Assembly: GCA_026709935.1 (NCBI GenBank)
Contig: JAPOSC010000048.1
Location: 85,738 to 149,737, forward strand
From: Thiotrichales bacterium
Lineage (GTDB): Bacteria > Pseudomonadota > Gammaproteobacteria > HK1
Length of the DNA stretch: 64,000 nucleotides
Direction: 5' to 3'
Under the pieces are notes generated by a model. That model was not told the origin of the DNA. It saw only the letters and a list, made by a program, of their open reading frames with translations, and searched no databases. Below, piece after piece: positions 61,957 to 64,000 of this stretch; position 1 is the stretch's first letter, and each line of letters begins with the position of its first letter. Position numbers and translations under genes: made by a program.

Positions 61957-64000
61957 ATGTGCATTGCCACAGGTCGGTCCGTCCCGCATCCAGCCGCAAC
62001 CCCACCCGCATCGACACTATCTGTCGCAGAATGTGAACTGCGACGTCGGTGGCTCCGACTCCCATTCCGAACATCGGCATACGCTGCCCAGCGATTCACG
62101 AATGCTGCGGAGCGCATCCCCCCGGCATGTCGCCCTCGGGCTCACTGCCCCCTCTGCCGGCGCCTCGCCGTCTGCATTCTCCTCTCCCTGTGCGCCGCCA
62201 TGGGACCCGTCACCGCCCAAGACCCCCATGCCGCACCCCGAAATATCGTCATCAACCCCGGAGATGGGAGAGTCACCCTCGATTGGGACGACCCCAAGGA
62301 TCCAGATATCGATCGATACCAATTCCGATACAAACGCTCCGACCGACTCTGGTCGGCCTGGGCCGATATCCATTTGAGCAGTGCCGACACTACAACAGTG
62401 ACCCTCACCGGACTCCAAAACGGCGTGAGCTACCGTTTTCAGATTCGTGCTGTCTCGAACGCTCACGACCCACAAGTCTTGATCAATGACAACAGAAACG
62501 ACCTCTATTTTCCGGTGTCTATCGGAGATGCGGGCACGATGTACCTGGATCTCGGCAAGGACAGTCTGGACGGAAACCCAATCGCACAGTATTTCCATAC
62601 CAACAAGGGCCGGCCCAACTCCCTGACAACCCCGAAATACAACGCCCTGGAGAAGTGGCAGTATCGCTATACCACCCCGCGCACCATCACCAATGGTCGC
62701 ATCACCTCGTGGCATCCCTGGCAAACCCCCTGGGTCGACATGAGTCGCGGATCAGGGACCTGCGGGGTGGGGAAAGAACGCATTTGCTTCAGAATGCAAG
62801 GGTTGAAACGCAATACCTGGCATCTCTATCAATTCCGCATGGTCTTCGGACTCCAAACCAGCCCGGCCGCCGAAACACGCAACGTGGTGCCGGGGGATCC
62901 ACCGTTGAAACTCTCCATCGCCGGACTGAACCGGCCATTCACAGAAGAAGATTTCGACAAGGACTATGCCCGAAGAAAATATCGGATGCTCGTCTTCACC
63001 TTCTCGGAGAAGGTGACGGGATTCACCACCGACGACATCGACGTGGAATGCGCCATCAAGGAAACCCCCTTATCGAAACCGATCACCATCAATACGATCG
63101 ACGGTGAGAAAGAGATCTACCGACTCTCGGTCAAACCGACGATCTGTCAGGAAGACAATCCGAAGGTGAAGGTGACGGTCAAAGCGGGATCTGTGCGGTA
63201 TCAAGGCTCGGAAAATGGTATGGAGACCATGAAAGACGGACCCAAACACGCCGTCATCGTCTCGGCCGACTGTGCGCCATGCGCTCCGTCGGACGGACGC
63301 AAAACACAACCACCACCGGCACAACAGGTCCCTGCCGATCAAGCCTTGTGTCCCGCAACCGACGGAACCCTGATTGAGACGGTGCGCCGATATCACCGCA
63401 TGAACCGTCAACGGCCCAACTACAACCACAACTGGCATCGGGTGCTGATCGCCTTCGGGGCGGAAACGCATCCATCCCTGTCACCCTACACCGCGGCGGA
63501 AGCGCGTCGCGGGGAAACCCGCTGGTCCGGTTGGCGTCCGGTGCGACAAGAGCTGGAGCGGCTGGAAGCCTGCACCCGCGCAACGGGTGAGACTCAGCGT
63601 GTCACAGCCGAGCCGAAACCCCTCCCCACGTTGTCGGTCCGGGACACCACCGCCCCGGAAGGCGGCAAGATGACATTCACCGTCGGCCTGTCCGCACCCT
63701 CGACCGCACCGGCCTGCTTCGATGCCCACACGCGGGACAGCACCCCGGCCTCGGCCACGGCAAGACACGACTATTGGCCCATGCGCTGGGACACCCCGAG
63801 CGACCGTCTGTGTATCCTCCCCGGAGAGACGCACAAAACGCTCATTCTGCATATCCTGAATGATGTCCACGACGACCCCGATGAAACATTCGAACTGGTC
63901 ATCGCCAATGCGACGGGAGCGACCATCGACGATGCCGTGGCCATCGGCACCATCACCAACGACGACCCGCTGCCGGCGGCGTACCTTGCGCGGTTCGGGC
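61957..64000 (+). CDS. Large surface protein (fibronectin III and Calx-beta domains), autotransporter-like, 3' end outside window
   Basis: An open frame of more than 680 codons running off the window. A signal-peptide-like stretch (RRLAVCILLSLCAAM, cleavage near VTAQD at about 62215) leads into a fibronectin type III-like domain (INPGDGRVTLDWDDP to YRFQIRAVS). Then come a beta-rich region with ITGF-like text (VTGFTTDDIDVE) and a motif NYNHNWHRVLIAFG. A Calx-beta domain follows (SVRDTTAPEGGKMTF to AIGTITNDDP). The last residues, PLPAAYLARFG, recall the linker before autotransporter beta-domains. The start is uncertain: ATG 61957 gives a 70-residue lead, ATG 61867 would include the heptamer repeats, and a start near 62110 needs a frameshift. 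Confidence 0.7.
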   Translation, partial: MCIATGRSVPHPAATPPASTLSVAECELRRRWLRLPFRTSAYAAQRFTNAAERIPPACRPRAHCPLCRRLAVCILLSLCAAMGPVTAQDPHAAPRNIVINPGDGRVTLDWDDPKDPDIDRYQFRYKRSDRLWSAWADIHLSSADTTTVTLTGLQNGVSYRFQIRAVSNAHDPQVLINDNRNDLYFPVSIGDAGTMYLDLGKDSLDGNPIAQYFHTNKGRPNSLTTPKYNALEKWQYRYTTPRTITNGRITSWHPWQTPWVDMSRGSGTCGVGKERICFRMQGLKRNTWHLYQFRMVFGLQTSPAAETRNVVPGDPPLKLSIAGLNRPFTEEDFDKDYARRKYRMLVFTFSEKVTGFTTDDIDVECAIKETPLSKPITINTIDGEKEIYRLSVKPTICQEDNPKVKVTVKAGSVRYQGSENGMETMKDGPKHAVIVSADCAPCAPSDGRKTQPPPAQQVPADQALCPATDGTLIETVRRYHRMNRQRPNYNHNWHRVLIAFGAETHPSLSPYTAAEARRGETRWSGWRPVRQELERLEACTRATGETQRVTAEPKPLPTLSVRDTTAPEGGKMTFTVGLSAPSTAPACFDAHTRDSTPASATARHDYWPMRWDTPSDRLCILPGETHKTLILHILNDVHDDPDETFELVIANATGATIDDAVAIGTITNDDPLPAAYLARFG

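Overview
The window is high-G+C DNA with the gene order of a gammaproteobacterium. Markers are yciB next to trpS-scpA-scpB-rluB, gltX beside tRNA genes, a site-2-protease homologue, and the tesA / ybbA-ybbP locus. Many genes handle amines, amides and betaines (histidine, hydantoin or oxoproline-like compounds, hydroxyproline, glutamine-type amides), which suggests a heterotroph living on organic nitrogen. No species can be named from sequence alone.

Layout. 0-6.3 kb is housekeeping: a yciB fragment, the trpS-scpA-scpB-rluB operon, tRNA-Val, gltX, tRNA-Ala and tRNA-Glu. 6.6-13.8 kb, all on the minus strand, holds a two-gene ABC exporter and a proline-racemase-family enzyme with two transporters. 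14.1-22.6 kb holds a SCO1 protein, a minus-strand cluster (EctD-like dioxygenase, SAF-domain dehydrogenase, amidase, glutaredoxin-DinB protein with an in-frame UGA), the M50 protease and a GMC oxidoreductase. 22.6-31.1 kb is accessory and scarred: a nucleotidyltransferase pair between 55-bp direct repeats, a gene remnant, a lipoprotein broken at a run of seven G, a serine-protease relative lacking its serine, a 73-bp inverted duplication, an HD-domain/FAD-oxidase pair and hicAB. 31.3-44.3 kb holds an SDR, a lipoprotein, a choline-kinase-like gene, amtB, an ABC transporter of the quaternary-amine/histidine type, hutI and hutF, and a VOC protein. 44.5-50.5 kb holds hyuB-hyuA followed by two genes whose nearest recognised families are the archaeal pantoate kinase and 4-phosphopantoate-beta-alanine ligase. 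50.7-61.1 kb holds GNAT, tesA, ybbA-ybbP, a GlxR-like reductase, an L,D-transpeptidase, an isochorismatase-like hydrolase, a glutamine-synthetase-like ligase and tRNA-Ser. The window ends inside a large surface protein of autotransporter type (61.9-64 kb).

Two observations stand out. The glutaredoxin-DinB gene has a strong ribosome binding site and UGA exactly where the first redox cysteine belongs, so it is a selenoprotein candidate. The hyuAB operon is translationally coupled to archaeal-type CoA-pathway enzymes in a bacterial background. In addition, at least three families of short palindromic repeats are scattered between genes, and 7- to 15-bp tandem repeats lie in several gene starts and upstream regions.
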